Of a stretch of 64,000 bases of DNA, positions 1-11,207 are shown piece by piece. Position 1 is the first letter of the stretch. Every line of letters begins with the position of its first letter. A program made the translations under genes and the position numbers. Source of the stretch: Polaromonas sp. (GTDB taxonomy: Bacteria; Pseudomonadota; Gammaproteobacteria; Burkholderiales; Burkholderiaceae_C); the NCBI RefSeq assembly GCF_029945925.1, contig NZ_JAQSDN010000001.1:1-64000 (forward strand). Direction: 5' to 3'. Under the pieces are notes generated by a model. That model was not told the origin of the DNA, did no database searches, and saw only the letters and a list, made by a program, of their open reading frames with translations.

Positions 1-294
1 CACCTGGGCGACTTCATCGAGGACAACAACACCCTGGCGCCGGCCGACGCAGCGCTGCACGCGTCCATGCGGGGCGTGGTCAAGGACGTGCTCGATTCCC
101 TGACGCCACGCGAAGCCAAAGTGCTGCGCATGCGTTTCGGCATCGAGATGTCCACCGACCACACGCTGGAAGAAGTCGGCAAGCAGTTCGACGTGACGCG
201 TGAACGCATCCGCCAGATCGAAGCCAAGGCGCTGCGCAAGCTCAAGCACCCTTCGCGTTCGGACAAGCTGCGCAGCTTCATCGACACGCTGTAA
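1..294 (+). CDS. rpoD: RNA polymerase sigma factor RpoD (sigma-70), C-terminal fragment
   Basis: The 5' end is cut by the window edge; the frame is open from base 1. It encodes the last 97 residues of the primary sigma factor, which directs core RNA polymerase to housekeeping promoters. Region 4 is visible: the segment [16 protein letters not shown], followed by a helix-turn-helix with [20 protein letters not shown] that reads the -35 element, and the usual basic end ([17 protein letters not shown]). The family signature is nearly invariant, so the call is secure. A strong intrinsic terminator follows about 40 bp downstream, so transcription probably does not continue into the next gene. Confidence 0.97.
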   Translation, partial: HLGDFIEDNNTLAPADAALHASMRGVVKDVLDSLTPREAKVLRMRFGIEMSTDHTLEEVGKQFDVTRERIRQIEAKALRKLKHPSRSDKLRSFIDTL

Positions 295-332
295 GCACCC
301 GGACTCCTTGCCGCGCAAGCGGCACGGCAGCC

Positions 333-378
333 CAACGCCCCGGCCCGCCCACAGCGGCCCGGGGCGTTGTTTTTTTTG
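333..378 (+). terminator. Intrinsic terminator of rpoD
   Basis: A perfect 11-bp GC-rich stem (CAACGCCCCGG at 333-343 and CCGGGGCGTTG at 359-369) is followed directly by a run of T. It lies just after the rpoD stop codon. Confidence 0.92.
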
Positions 379-517
379 TGCATTGAATGAGCTGCAGCCC
401 GCATGGGTTGGACCTGGGGTGCTTCATAAGGGATAGCGCCCTGCTCCGCGCAAGCGGCCTTCGCCTGCGCCACCCTACACTTGGCATTGACCGAACTCGT
501 TCACCAAACTGCCATGA

Positions 518-1666
<1,149 letters not shown>

Positions 1667-1673
1667 CCCAAGC

Positions 1674-2513
1674 TCAGTCCAGCGCGGCCAGCGCCATCAT
1701 GCCGGCGGCGGTGTTGGAGATCGGGATGTGGTAGTTGGTGTGCACCTTGCGCACGCGGCCGGGCACGGCGGCGCGCGTGGCCAGCCACATCAGCAATTCC
1801 ACACCCTGGGTGCCGGTTTTTTCGACGAGTTCATGAATGCTGTATTGCGCGGCCCATTCGGGCTCGCTGATCAGGCTGTCCATGAACTTCAGGTCAAAGG
1901 CCTTGTTGATGAAACCGGCGCGTTCGCCGTCGAGCTGGTGGCTCAGGCCGCCGGTGCCTATCACCACCACCTTCTTGTCGCTGTCCCACGAGGCAATCGC
2001 CTCGCCCACCGCCTTGCCCAAAGCCAGGCAGCGTTTGGCGCTGGGCAGCGGAAACTGCACGGTGTTGATGCAGATCGGCACCGTCAGCACCGGGCACAGG
2101 CCCTCGGGCCAGAACAGCTTGAGCGGCAACGTGAAAGCATGGTCCACCAGCATTTCCTGGCAGGTCGTGATGTCGAACTCCTTGTCCACCAGCTCGTTGA
2201 TGATGTGCCAGGACAGCGCGGGCACGCCCTTGAACGGCGGCAGCGTGGGAATGCCCCAGCCTTCATCGGCATTGCGGTACTCGGGCGCGGCGCCCACGGC
2301 AAAGGTCGGCATCTTGTCGAGGAAGAAGTTCAGGCCGTGGTCGTTGTAGAACACGACAGCAATGTCGGGCCTGACCTCGTCGAGCCAGGCCCGCACCGGC
2401 AGGAAGCCGTCAAAAAAAGGTTTCCAGTAAGGCTCCTGCTGGGCGCCCCGGGCGATCGCGCCGCCGATGGCGGGCACATGGGAAGTAGTCAGGCCACCGA
2501 TGATTTTTGCCAT
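1674..2513 (-). CDS. Class III extradiol dioxygenase, LigB-type catalytic subunit (second copy)
   Basis: A 279-residue catalytic beta subunit of a LigAB-type Fe(II) dioxygenase that opens catechol-like rings (protocatechuate, gallate or a methylated relative). The iron ligands of the family are present: H12 in SHVPAIG, H59 in YNDHG and E239 in GVELLMW, with the catalytic histidine H192 in GTGGLSHQ. The stretch GGLSHQLDGERAGF resembles gallate-type members more than the main copy at 6071-6928 does, so gallate or a methylgallate is a possible substrate; this is inference. It follows its small partner subunit by 11 bp and is divergent from its own LysR gene, so it is probably a separately controlled enzyme rather than a decayed duplicate. 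Confidence 0.88.
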   Translation of the reverse strand: MAKIIGGLTTSHVPAIGGAIARGAQQEPYWKPFFDGFLPVRAWLDEVRPDIAVVFYNDHGLNFFLDKMPTFAVGAAPEYRNADEGWGIPTLPPFKGVPALSWHIINELVDKEFDITTCQEMLVDHAFTLPLKLFWPEGLCPVLTVPICINTVQFPLPSAKRCLALGKAVGEAIASWDSDKKVVVIGTGGLSHQLDGERAGFINKAFDLKFMDSLISEPEWAAQYSIHELVEKTGTQGVELLMWLATRAAVPGRVRKVHTNYHIPISNTAAGMMALAALD

Positions 2514-2524
2514 GGTACTTTTCC

Positions 2525-2899
2525 TCAGGCCAACAGTGTGGCGGGTTGATCGTTCTGCGCGAGCAGCCGCGCCTTGAAGGCCTCCTTGCTCAGACCGGTC
2601 TGCGCAGCGCCCAGGTCCTGCACGTCCAGCCCCAGGATGCCGGCGAACTTCGCCAGGTAATACACGTTGCCGCCGGCCGCCAGCAGGCCCGGCACGTTGC
2701 GCGTGCGTATCGCCTGAATCTGCTGCTCGTTCAGGCCATAACGAAGCATGTAGCCCACCTCATCGGCCTTGAAGACCGCACGGTTGTCCGCGCTGTCGAA
2801 CGAGAAACACATCTTGTTGAGCGCATACCCTTTTTGGGCCTGCTCGCCGTCAAACAGCGTGGTGCCGGGAATCGGTGGCCTTGGCGGGGAATGGGGCAC
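2525..2899 (-). CDS. LigA-type small subunit of extradiol dioxygenase (second copy)
   Basis: A 124-residue protein of the LigA family. In LigAB enzymes this all-helical subunit caps the active site of the beta subunit. Visible family features are PGTTLFDGEQAQKGYALNKM near the N-terminus and LLAAGGNVYYLAKFAGILG at about residues 72-90. The start is GTG, chosen because AGGAG lies 7 bases upstream and no better ATG exists. It is the first gene of a two-gene unit with the LigB-type gene 11 bp downstream, and its start is 71 bp from that of the divergent LysR gene. Confidence 0.88.
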   Translation of the reverse strand: MPHSPPRPPIPGTTLFDGEQAQKGYALNKMCFSFDSADNRAVFKADEVGYMLRYGLNEQQIQAIRTRNVPGLLAAGGNVYYLAKFAGILGLDVQDLGAAQTGLSKEAFKARLLAQNDQPATLLA

Positions 2900-2970
2900 G
2901 GAAATCTCCTGAGGTTGACCTGTATCAGTACCCCAGTATTGCCGCCCCGTTACAAAAGATAAACCGATGA

Positions 2971-3903
2971 ATGCTGATGAAACCCATGAATGAATCCGAT
3001 GGATCCGGCCTGGACGCCAGGTTGCTGCAACTGCTGCTGACCGTGCTCGACACCGGCAGCGTGACCGCGGCGGCGCAGCGCCTGGGCGTGACGCAGTCCG
3101 CCGTGAGCCACGGCCTGGACAGGCTGCGCGCCATCACCGGCGACCCGCTGTTTGTGAAGGCCGGCCGCGGCATCGTGGCCACCGCGCGCGCCGAGGCCCT
3201 GGCCGCACCGGCGCGCGAACTGCTGGGCGCGCTGGAACGTTTTGCACGGCTGGGCAGCTTCGACCCGGCGTGCTGGCAAACCACCTTCACGGTCGCCGCC
3301 AATGATTTCCAGCGCGACCTGCTGCTGCCCGCGCTGGCCGCGCGCCTGCGTGCGCAGGCGCCTGGTGTGCTGCTGCGCGTGATCCCGTCGGCGGTGCCGC
3401 GGCTGGAAATGCTGCGCAGCGACGACTGCCAGCTGGCCATCAGCCCGCGCCCGCCCGAAGGCAGCGACATCGTGCAAAAACGCCTGTTCGAAGACCAGTA
3501 CCGGGTTTTCTACGATCCGGCGGTGCGCGAGGCCCCATGCACCGAGGCCGACTACCTGGCCGCCAGCCACGCCACCGTGGTGTACGAGCCACGCCGCAGC
3601 CTGGAGCTGGACCAGGTCCTGGCGGCACGCGGCCTGAAGCGGCACTTCACGGTGATGGTGCCGTCCTTCAGCGCACTGCCGGCCTTTCTGCGCGGTACGC
3701 CGCTGCTGGCCACCGTGCCGGGGCTGCTGGTGCACCACAGCTTCCAGGGGCTGGCCAGTTGCCCACCGCCTGTGCCCTGCCCGAGCATGCCCATGTACGC
3801 GATCTGGCACCTGCGCTACCAGCAGGACCCGGCACACCGCTGGCTGCGGGAGCAGCTGGACACCGTGGTGGGTCCGGCGCTGGCCGACGCCGCATCAGGC
3901 TAG
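2971..3903 (+). CDS. LysR-family transcriptional regulator
   Basis: A 310-residue LysR regulator. The winged helix-turn-helix (about residues 16-70) includes LLTVLDTGSVTAAAQRLGVTQSAVSHGLDRLR, followed by an effector-binding domain starting near residue 95 (WQTTFTVAANDFQRDLLLPAL). Two other ATGs follow within five codons (2977 and 2986), so the exact start is uncertain. It is divergent from the second LigAB pair with a short shared intergenic region, the usual LysR arrangement, so it probably controls that dioxygenase in response to its aromatic substrate or product. It is unlike the LysR at 12073, implying separate control of the two ring-cleavage enzymes. Confidence 0.9.
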   Translation: MLMKPMNESDGSGLDARLLQLLLTVLDTGSVTAAAQRLGVTQSAVSHGLDRLRAITGDPLFVKAGRGIVATARAEALAAPARELLGALERFARLGSFDPACWQTTFTVAANDFQRDLLLPALAARLRAQAPGVLLRVIPSAVPRLEMLRSDDCQLAISPRPPEGSDIVQKRLFEDQYRVFYDPAVREAPCTEADYLAASHATVVYEPRRSLELDQVLAARGLKRHFTVMVPSFSALPAFLRGTPLLATVPGLLVHHSFQGLASCPPPVPCPSMPMYAIWHLRYQQDPAHRWLREQLDTVVGPALADAASG

Positions 3904-3909
3904 ATTTTC

Positions 3910-3970
3910 AAACCAAACAGGCCATCAGCCCGCATGAATCATGCGCGAGTAGCTATCAATACAATAGCAG
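3910..3970 (+). repeat. Dispersed intergenic repeat, copy 1
   Basis: Begins AAACCAAACAGGCCATCAGC and ends with GCGCGAGTAGCTATCAATAC then AATAGCAG. It lies between two convergent genes. It matches the other copies at the GCC..AGCCC segment and the GCGCAAGCAGCTATC core with two changes. Confidence 0.8.
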
Positions 3971-3985
3971 TTCCCAAAAATCCGA

Positions 3986-5002
3986 TCAGGCGGCAAATTC
4001 CTCGGTATCCACTTCGCTGGCGCTTTGCGCACTGTAGCGGTGGCCGGTCACCGTGCGCTGGTTGACCAGCGCTTCCAGCCTGGCCAGCAGCCCGGCGTCC
4101 AGCCGGACGTTCACCGCGCCGAGGTTGTCGTGCAGATGCTCGACGCTGGTGGTGCCGGGAATCGGCACGATGTGCGGCGCCTTGTGCAGCAGCCAGGCCA
4201 GCGCGAGCTGGGCCGGCGTGCAGCCCGCCTCCAGCGCCAGGGCCTTGTAGGGCGGCAGCAGCTTGAGGTTGGCCGCGTAGTTGTCGGGTGCAAAACGCGG
4301 CATGGCGCTGCGGATGTCCTTGGGCTGGAGCGTGCTGACGTCGTGCAGCGCATCACACAGAAAGCCGCGCGCCACCGGACTGAAGGCCACAAAGGCCGCG
4401 CCCAGCTCGCGGCAGGCATCAAGCACCGCGATCTCGGGGTTGCGCGTCCACAGCGAATACTCGGTCTGCACGGCCGCAATCGGGTGCACCGCATGGGCCT
4501 TGCGCAAGGTGGCGGCCGACACTTCGGACAGGCCGATGGCCCGCACCTTGCCCGCGCGCACCAGCTCGGCCATGGCACCCACGCTGTCCTCGATCGGCAC
4601 CTTCTTGTCCCAGCGGTGCAGGTAGTAGAGGTCGATCACGTCGGTCTGCAGGCGCTGCAGGCTGTCCTCGCAGTTCTTGCGGATGGCCTCGGGCCGGCCG
4701 TCGATCACGCGTTTGACGCCGTCCTCAAAATACACGCCGGCCATGCCGCCCTTGCTGGCCAGCGTGAAGCGGCTGCGGTGCTTTGACAGCACCTTGCCCA
4801 CCAGCGTCTCGTTGGCCCCGAAGCCGTACAGCGCCGCCGTGTCGAACAGCGTGACGCCGGCATCGAGCGCGGCCAGCAACACGCGTTCTCCCTGCTCCGC
4901 CGACGGCGGCGCACCGTAGGCGTGGCTCAGGTTCATGCATCCCAGGCCGATGGCCGAGACGTCGAAGGGGCCGATGCGGCGGGTGGGCAGGGAGATGGGC
5001 AT
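3986..5002 (-). CDS. Aldo/keto reductase
   Basis: A 338-residue NADP-type aldo/keto reductase. The catalytic Asp and Tyr are in FDTAALYG (about residues 53-60), the Lys in LASKGG, and the His in IDLYYLHRWD. The C-terminal cofactor loop has VPIPGTTSVEHLHDN. It is the last gene of the protocatechuate operon, 3 bp after ligC/pmdC, so it is almost certainly co-transcribed. Its role in the pathway is not established by sequence; reducing a stray ring-cleavage semialdehyde or isomerising a keto intermediate are possibilities only. Confidence 0.88.
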   Translation of the reverse strand: MPISLPTRRIGPFDVSAIGLGCMNLSHAYGAPPSAEQGERVLLAALDAGVTLFDTAALYGFGANETLVGKVLSKHRSRFTLASKGGMAGVYFEDGVKRVIDGRPEAIRKNCEDSLQRLQTDVIDLYYLHRWDKKVPIEDSVGAMAELVRAGKVRAIGLSEVSAATLRKAHAVHPIAAVQTEYSLWTRNPEIAVLDACRELGAAFVAFSPVARGFLCDALHDVSTLQPKDIRSAMPRFAPDNYAANLKLLPPYKALALEAGCTPAQLALAWLLHKAPHIVPIPGTTSVEHLHDNLGAVNVRLDAGLLARLEALVNQRTVTGHRYSAQSASEVDTEEFAA

Positions 5003-5005
5003 GGT

Positions 5006-5959
5006 TTACTTCAGTTGCTGTTCCAGGTCGTGCAGCACCTGGTAACACGGCAGCACTTTGGCGACGCTGGAATTGGGTTCGCGGCCTTCGCGGATGGCGG
5101 CGAAGAACTCCCGGTCCTGCAACTCGATGCCGTTCATGGACACGTCCACCTGGCTGACGTCGATTTTTTCTTCCTTGCCGTTGAAGAGGTCGTCGTAACG
5201 CGCGATGTAGGTGGCGCTGTCACCGATGTAGCGGAAGAAGGTGCCCAGCGGGCCGTCGTTGTTGAAGGACAGGCTCAAGGTGCAGATCGCGCCGTTGGCC
5301 GCCTTGAGCTGGATGCTCATGTCCATCGCAATGCCCAGCGCCGGGTGGATGGGCCCCTGGATGGCATTGGCTTTCACGATGGGGCTGCCGCACTGGTAGG
5401 CGAACAGGTCCACCGTGTGGGCCGCGTGGTGCCACAGCAGGTGGTCGGTCCAGCTGCGCGCCTGGCCCAGTGCGTTCATGTTGCTGCGGCGGAAGAAATA
5501 GGTCTGCACATCCATCTGCTGGATGTTGAAGCGGCCCGCCGCAATTTCCTTGTGCACGTACTGGTGGCTGGGGTTGAAACGGCGCGTGTGGCCGCACATG
5601 GCGACCAGGCCGGTCTGCTTTTGCAGGGCGACCACATCCCGGGCACCTTGGAGGGTGTCGGCCAGCGGGATCTCCACCTGCACATGTTTGCCCGCCTTCA
5701 TGCAGGCGATGGACTGCTCGGCATGCATCTGGGTCGGCGTGCACAGGATGACGGCGTCCACCTCCTTGAGCGCCAGGCTGTCGGCCAGGTCGGTGCTGAC
5801 GTGGCTGATGCCGTATTTGGCGGCGACTTCTTTCGTCTTATCGAGGTCACGGCTGATCAGCGAGACGACTTCGACGCCGTCGATGTTCTTGATGCCGTCC
5901 AGGTGTTTGATGCCGAAGGCACCGGCGCCGGCGAGGGCGACTTTGATGGTTTTGCTCAT
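5006..5959 (-). CDS. pmdC: 4-carboxy-2-hydroxymuconate-6-semialdehyde dehydrogenase (LigC/PmdC)
   Basis: A 317-residue Gfo/Idh/MocA-fold dehydrogenase. It oxidises the hemiacetal of the protocatechuate 4,5-cleavage product with NAD(P) to 2-pyrone-4,6-dicarboxylate. The Rossmann motif GAGAFG is at residues 11-16. The usual EKP motif of the superfamily appears as EIPLAD, as in LigC proteins. The substrate side carries GHTRRFNPSHQYVHKEI and SWTDHLLWHHAAHTVDLF. Its position directly downstream of pmdAB and upstream of the aldo/keto reductase matches known pmd clusters. Confidence 0.94.
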   Translation of the reverse strand: MSKTIKVALAGAGAFGIKHLDGIKNIDGVEVVSLISRDLDKTKEVAAKYGISHVSTDLADSLALKEVDAVILCTPTQMHAEQSIACMKAGKHVQVEIPLADTLQGARDVVALQKQTGLVAMCGHTRRFNPSHQYVHKEIAAGRFNIQQMDVQTYFFRRSNMNALGQARSWTDHLLWHHAAHTVDLFAYQCGSPIVKANAIQGPIHPALGIAMDMSIQLKAANGAICTLSLSFNNDGPLGTFFRYIGDSATYIARYDDLFNGKEEKIDVSQVDVSMNGIELQDREFFAAIREGREPNSSVAKVLPCYQVLHDLEQQLK

Positions 5960-5984
5960 GTGTTTTCTCCTGTCAGTTTCATTT

Positions 5985-6063
5985 TCCCTCTCCCCCTGGG
6001 AGAGGGGCAGGGTGAGGGCTTCGCGCGCCAGCCCCCACCCCTGCCCTGCCCCAGCGGGGGAGG
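5985..6063. repeat. Palindromic CCCTCTCCC-type intergenic repeat
   Basis: Two arms, CCCTCTCCCCCTGGGAGAGG and then CCCCACCCCTGCCCTGCCCC, lie in the gap between pmdB and pmdC inside the operon. The first arm is itself a hairpin (CCTCTCCC/GGGAGAGG). A similar unit occurs at 43068-43145. Such REP-like units are common between genes in proteobacteria. Confidence 0.7.
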
Positions 6064-6070
6064 TAGTTCA

Positions 6071-7374
<1,304 letters not shown>

Positions 7375-7396
7375 GATGGTTTTCCGTTTTCCGTTC

Positions 7397-7443
7397 TCCC
7401 TGAGCTTGTCGAAGGGTGGCTTCGACAGGCTCAGCCCGAACGG
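7397..7443. repeat. Inverted repeat of the CTTCGACAGGCTCAG type
   Basis: CCTGAGCTTGTCGAAG and its imperfect complement CTTCGACAGGCTCAG are separated by GGTGG, forming a strong hairpin in the gap between ligI and pmdA. This short palindrome occurs between genes in many bacterial genomes. Inside an operon it could lower downstream expression or stabilise mRNA ends. Confidence 0.75.
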
Positions 7444-7452
7444 TATTAACTC

Positions 7453-8364
7453 TCAACTCCAGTAAAGCCGGGTCGGGTTGTCCACCAGCAGCTTGTGCTG
7501 CAATGCGGGCGTGGTGGCGATATGGGGAATGTAGTCCACCAGCAGGCCATCGTCGGGCATGTGGTTTTTCAGGTTGGGATGCGGCCAGTCGGTGCCCCAC
7601 AGCACACGGTCGGGAAAGGTCTCGACCAGGCGCCGGGCAAAGGGCACCACGTCGCGGTAGGCGTTCTGCTCGCCGTTCAGGGCCGGCGGGCCGCTCACGC
7701 TGAGGCGCTCGGGGCAGCTGACCTTGCTCCAGATGTTGGCGTGCTCGCGCATCATCTTGACGAACAGCTCGAACTCGGGGCCGTCCACCGGTTTGCTCAC
7801 GTCGGGCCGGCCCATGTGGTCCACCACCACCGTGGTCGGCAGCGCGGTGAAAAAGTCGTACAGCTCGGGCAGATCCTGCGCCTCGAAATACACCACCACA
7901 TGCCAGCCCAGGGGCGCAATGCGGTTGGCAATTTCCAGCAACACCTCGCGCGGCGTGAAGTCGGCCAGGCGCCTGACAAAGTTGAAACGCGTGCCGCGCA
8001 CGCCGGCTTCGTGCATGTCCTGCAGCTCGGCATCGGTGACGTTGCGGTTGACAGTGGCCACACCACGTGCCCTGTTGTTAGAGTGCCTCAGGGCATCAAC
8101 CAGCGCACGGTTGTCGCTGCCGTGGCAGGTGGCCTGCACGATCACATTTTTGTCAAAGCCCAGGTGGTCGCGCAGGGCAAACAGCTGGTCCTTGGAGGCG
8201 TCACACGGCGTGTACTTGCGCTCGGGCGCATAGGGAAACTGCGCACCCGGGCCGAACACATGGCAGTGCGCGTCCACCGCACCGGCGGGCAGCTTGAAGC
8301 GGGGTTTGGCGGGGCCGTCGTACCAGTCGAGCCAGCCGGGCGTCTTGGTGAATTCCTGGGTCAT
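7453..8364 (-). CDS. pmdD: 2-pyrone-4,6-dicarboxylate hydrolase (LigI/PmdD)
   Basis: A 303-residue amidohydrolase-superfamily lactonase that hydrolyses 2-pyrone-4,6-dicarboxylate to 4-oxalomesaconate. The first metal-site motif DAHCHVFGP has H33 and H35. VVDHMGRPD carries H183, and the end-strand catalytic Asp is D259 in WGTDWPHPN. The segment VQATCHGSDNRALVDALR is typical of LigI. It lies between the Bug-protein gene and pmdAB in the operon. Residue numbering differs from the Sphingobium enzyme, but the motif order is the same. Confidence 0.93.
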   Translation of the reverse strand: MTQEFTKTPGWLDWYDGPAKPRFKLPAGAVDAHCHVFGPGAQFPYAPERKYTPCDASKDQLFALRDHLGFDKNVIVQATCHGSDNRALVDALRHSNNRARGVATVNRNVTDAELQDMHEAGVRGTRFNFVRRLADFTPREVLLEIANRIAPLGWHVVVYFEAQDLPELYDFFTALPTTVVVDHMGRPDVSKPVDGPEFELFVKMMREHANIWSKVSCPERLSVSGPPALNGEQNAYRDVVPFARRLVETFPDRVLWGTDWPHPNLKNHMPDDGLLVDYIPHIATTPALQHKLLVDNPTRLYWS

Positions 8365-8375
8365 CTTGATCAGTC

Positions 8376-9368
8376 TCAGTCAGGTTTGATGTTGGCTTCG
8401 CGCACCAGCTTTTCGTAGCGCTGGCGTTCGGAACGGATCAGGGCGGCAAACATCTCGGCGCTGCCGGGCAGGACCTCGCCGCCGACCTGGGTCATGCGCT
8501 CACGCACTTCTTTGGTCTGCAGGGCTTTCTGCACCTCGGCGTGGAGCCGGCTCACGATGGCCTTGGGCGTCGCGGCGGGCGCCACCAGGCCGTACCAGAC
8601 CGAGGCCTCGAAACCGGGGAAGCCGGACTCGGCAATGGTCGGCACATCCGGAAAGATGGTCGAACGGTTGGTGCTGAGCACCGCCAGCACCTTGAGCTTG
8701 CCGCTCTTCACATGCGGCTGCACTTCCAGCGCATTGACCGCCACCAGCGGTAGCTGGCCGCCGATCACGTCGGTCAGCGCCTGCGAACCGCCGCGGTAGG
8801 GAATGTGCAGCAGGGAGACCACAGCCGCACGCTTGAAGAACTCCACCGCCATGTGCGGCGTGGAGCCGTTGCCCGGGCTGGCGAAGGAAATGCTGCCAGG
8901 CTTGGCCCTGGCGGCAGCGATCAGCTGCTGGATGTTGGCATAAGGGGCGCTGGCATTGGCGGCAATCACCACCGGCACACGGCCGATCAGCGACACCGGT
9001 ACCAGGTCGCGCTCGGCATCGAAGGGGGCGGGCTGGTACAACGCCATGTTGGCGGCCAGGGCATTGGCCGCCATCATCAGGGTGTAGCCATCGGGCTCGG
9101 CCGCGATGACCGACTTGACGGCGATGTTGGTGCCGGCCCCGGGCTTGTTTTCCACCACAAAGGTCTGGCCCATGCTGGCCGACATGGCCTGGCCCACGGT
9201 GCGCGCCACGGCATCCACAGCGCCGCCGGCCGAGTAGCCGACCACAACCTTGACGGGTTTGACGGGATAGGACTGGGCCGACGCCAGCGACGGGAAGACG
9301 CCGGCAAGCGCAGCCGCGGCAAGCGCCATGGACAGCCTGCGCGACAAACAAAGGGTTGCAATGAACAT
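8376..9368 (-). CDS. Bug/TctC-family periplasmic binding protein (in protocatechuate operon)
   Basis: A 330-residue tripartite-tricarboxylate-type solute-binding protein. I place the start at the ATG at 9368, which gives a clean Sec signal (RRLSMALAAAALAGVFPSLASA) before SYPVKPVKVVVGYSAGGAVDAVAR, the family N-terminus. The frame stays open further upstream but that part lacks coding character. The pocket loop PGAGTNIAVKSVIAAEPDGYTL is visible. There are no tctA/tctB membrane genes in the window, so it is an orphan binding protein. Its place between ligI and ligK suggests uptake or sensing of an aromatic acid or pathway intermediate; the ligand is inferred only. Confidence 0.88.
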   Translation of the reverse strand: MFIATLCLSRRLSMALAAAALAGVFPSLASAQSYPVKPVKVVVGYSAGGAVDAVARTVGQAMSASMGQTFVVENKPGAGTNIAVKSVIAAEPDGYTLMMAANALAANMALYQPAPFDAERDLVPVSLIGRVPVVIAANASAPYANIQQLIAAARAKPGSISFASPGNGSTPHMAVEFFKRAAVVSLLHIPYRGGSQALTDVIGGQLPLVAVNALEVQPHVKSGKLKVLAVLSTNRSTIFPDVPTIAESGFPGFEASVWYGLVAPAATPKAIVSRLHAEVQKALQTKEVRERMTQVGGEVLPGSAEMFAALIRSERQRYEKLVREANIKPD

Positions 9369-9423
9369 GAGGGTGACCGGGTTAAACAGGCTATGAATAA
9401 AAAAACAGAAGGGGAAAAGCGTC

Positions 9424-10107
9424 TCAGTCGATGTACTTGAGGCCGGCCTTGGCCAGCGGTTCACGCATGTTGTACATGTCCAGGCCCAGCACGCCCGCGG
9501 CGAGCCTGGCGCGTTTTTCGCCTTCGTTGGCTTCACGGGCTTCGGCGGCGTCGGCCACCTTTTTCACCCACTCGGCCGGCACCACGACCACGCCGTCGTC
9601 GTCGGCCACCACGGCATCGCCGGGGTTGACACTCACGCCCGCGCACACCACCGGAATGTTCACCGAGCCCAGCGTGGCCTTGATCGTGCCCTTGGCGCTG
9701 ATGCCCTTGCTCCAGACCGGGAAGCCCATTTCCTCGAGCGTCTTGACGTCACGCACACCAGCGTCGATCACCAGCGCCCGGGCGCCGCGCGCCATGAAGG
9801 ACGTGGCCAGCAGGTCGCCGAAAAAACCGTCGCAGTTGTCGGCAGTAAGGGCCGCCACCACGATGTCGCCAGGCTGGATCTGCTCGGCCACCACATGCAT
9901 CATCCAGTTGTCGCCGGGGTGCAGCAGCACGGTCACCGCGGTGCCCGACACCTGCGCGCCGCGGTAGATGGGGCGCATGTAGGGCTTCATCAGCCCGACG
10001 CGGCCCATGGCCTCGTGCACGGTGGCGGCGCCCAGGCGGGTCAGCCGGTCGACGGCGGCCTGGTCGGCGCGCACGATGTTGCGTTTGACAATTCCCAAGG
10101 TGGTCAT
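9424..10107 (-). CDS. pmdF: 4-carboxy-4-hydroxy-2-oxoadipate aldolase (LigK/PmdF, RraA fold)
   Basis: A 227-residue class II aldolase of the RraA/HMG-aldolase fold. It cleaves 4-carboxy-4-hydroxy-2-oxoadipate to pyruvate and oxaloacetate, the last step of the pathway. The active-site pair is R119-D120 in [20 protein letters not shown], preceded by the [15 protein letters not shown] loop that holds the substrate and metal. Length and motifs fit the aldolase rather than the RNase E inhibitor RraA (about 160 residues). It is transcribed after ligJ. Confidence 0.92.
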   Translation of the reverse strand: MTTLGIVKRNIVRADQAAVDRLTRLGAATVHEAMGRVGLMKPYMRPIYRGAQVSGTAVTVLLHPGDNWMMHVVAEQIQPGDIVVAALTADNCDGFFGDLLATSFMARGARALVIDAGVRDVKTLEEMGFPVWSKGISAKGTIKATLGSVNIPVVCAGVSVNPGDAVVADDDGVVVVPAEWVKKVADAAEAREANEGEKRARLAAGVLGLDMYNMREPLAKAGLKYID

Positions 10108-10134
10108 GATTCGTCCTTCCGTCAGTTACAGGCT

Positions 10135-11175
10135 TTACAGGCTTTGGGCCTTGAGGCGCGCATCGAGGCGCGGAAACACACGGCGCACATTGGCCTCGTA
10201 GATCTGGTGGCGGTCGGCGGCGCTGAGGATCTTGCTGGCCTCGATGTAGCGCTTGGTGTCGTCGTAGTAGTTGCCGGTTTCGGGATCGATGCCACGCACC
10301 GCACCAATCATCTCGGAGGCGAACAATACGTTTTTCACCGGGATCACCGTGTTCAGCAGGTCGATGCCCGGCTGGTGGTAGACGCAGGTGTCGAAGTAGA
10401 TGTTGTTGAGCAGGTGCTCGGACAGCAATGGTTTTTTCAGCTCCTGCGCCAAGCCGCGGAAGCGCCCCCAGTGGTAAGGCACGGCGCCGCCGCCGTGGGG
10501 AATCAGGAAGCGCAGCGTCGGAAAATCCTTGAACAAATCGCTGGTCAGGCACTGCATGAAGGCCGTGGTGTCGGCGTTCAGGTAGTGCGCACCGGTGGTG
10601 TGAAAGCAGGCGTTGCACGAAGTCGAAACGTGGATCATCGCGGGGATGTCGTACTCGACCATCTTCTCGTAGATCGGGTACCAGTGTCTGTCGGACAGCG
10701 GCGGCGAGGTCCAGTGGCCGCCCGAAGGATCGGGGTTGAGGTTGATACCGACGTTGCCGTAGTCCTTCACGCATTTTTCCAGCTCGGGGATGCAAGTGGC
10801 CGGATCAACACCGGGCGACTGCGGCAACATCGCCACCGGCACGAAGTGGTCGGGGAAGAGCTGGCTGACGCGATAGCAGAGTTCATTGCAGATGGCCGCC
10901 CAGGTGGACGAGACATTGAAGTCACCGATGTGGTGGGCCATGAAGCTGGCGCGCGGCGAAAACAGCGTGATGTCGCTGCCGCGCTCTTTCATCAGGCGCA
11001 GCTGGTTGGTCTCGATCGACTCGCGCAGCTCGTCGTCGCTGATCTTCAGGTCGGCCACCTTGGGCATCATGGCCGGGTCCTTGATGCCGGCGATCTGCCG
11101 GTTGCGCCACTCTTCCAGCGCCTTGGGCGCCGTGGTGTAGTGGCCGTGGCAGTCGATGATCAATGATTTTTTCAT
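10135..11175 (-). CDS. pmdE: 4-oxalomesaconate hydratase (LigJ/PmdE, amidohydrolase fold)
   Basis: A 346-residue amidohydrolase-2 family hydratase that adds water to 4-oxalomesaconate to give 4-carboxy-4-hydroxy-2-oxoadipate. The N-terminal metal motif is IIDCHGHY (H10 and H12), later PAMIHVSTSCNACFHTTGAHYLNADTTAF and FLIPHGGGAVPYHWGR. The start at 11175 is preferred over the upstream in-frame ATG (11196) because AGGAG lies 7 bases before it. It sits between the ModA-like gene and ligK. Confidence 0.92.
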   Translation of the reverse strand: MKKSLIIDCHGHYTTAPKALEEWRNRQIAGIKDPAMMPKVADLKISDDELRESIETNQLRLMKERGSDITLFSPRASFMAHHIGDFNVSSTWAAICNELCYRVSQLFPDHFVPVAMLPQSPGVDPATCIPELEKCVKDYGNVGINLNPDPSGGHWTSPPLSDRHWYPIYEKMVEYDIPAMIHVSTSCNACFHTTGAHYLNADTTAFMQCLTSDLFKDFPTLRFLIPHGGGAVPYHWGRFRGLAQELKKPLLSEHLLNNIYFDTCVYHQPGIDLLNTVIPVKNVLFASEMIGAVRGIDPETGNYYDDTKRYIEASKILSAADRHQIYEANVRRVFPRLDARLKAQSL

Positions 11176-11207
11176 AAAGGTCTCCTGGGGATGCAAGGGG
11201 GTGTCTG

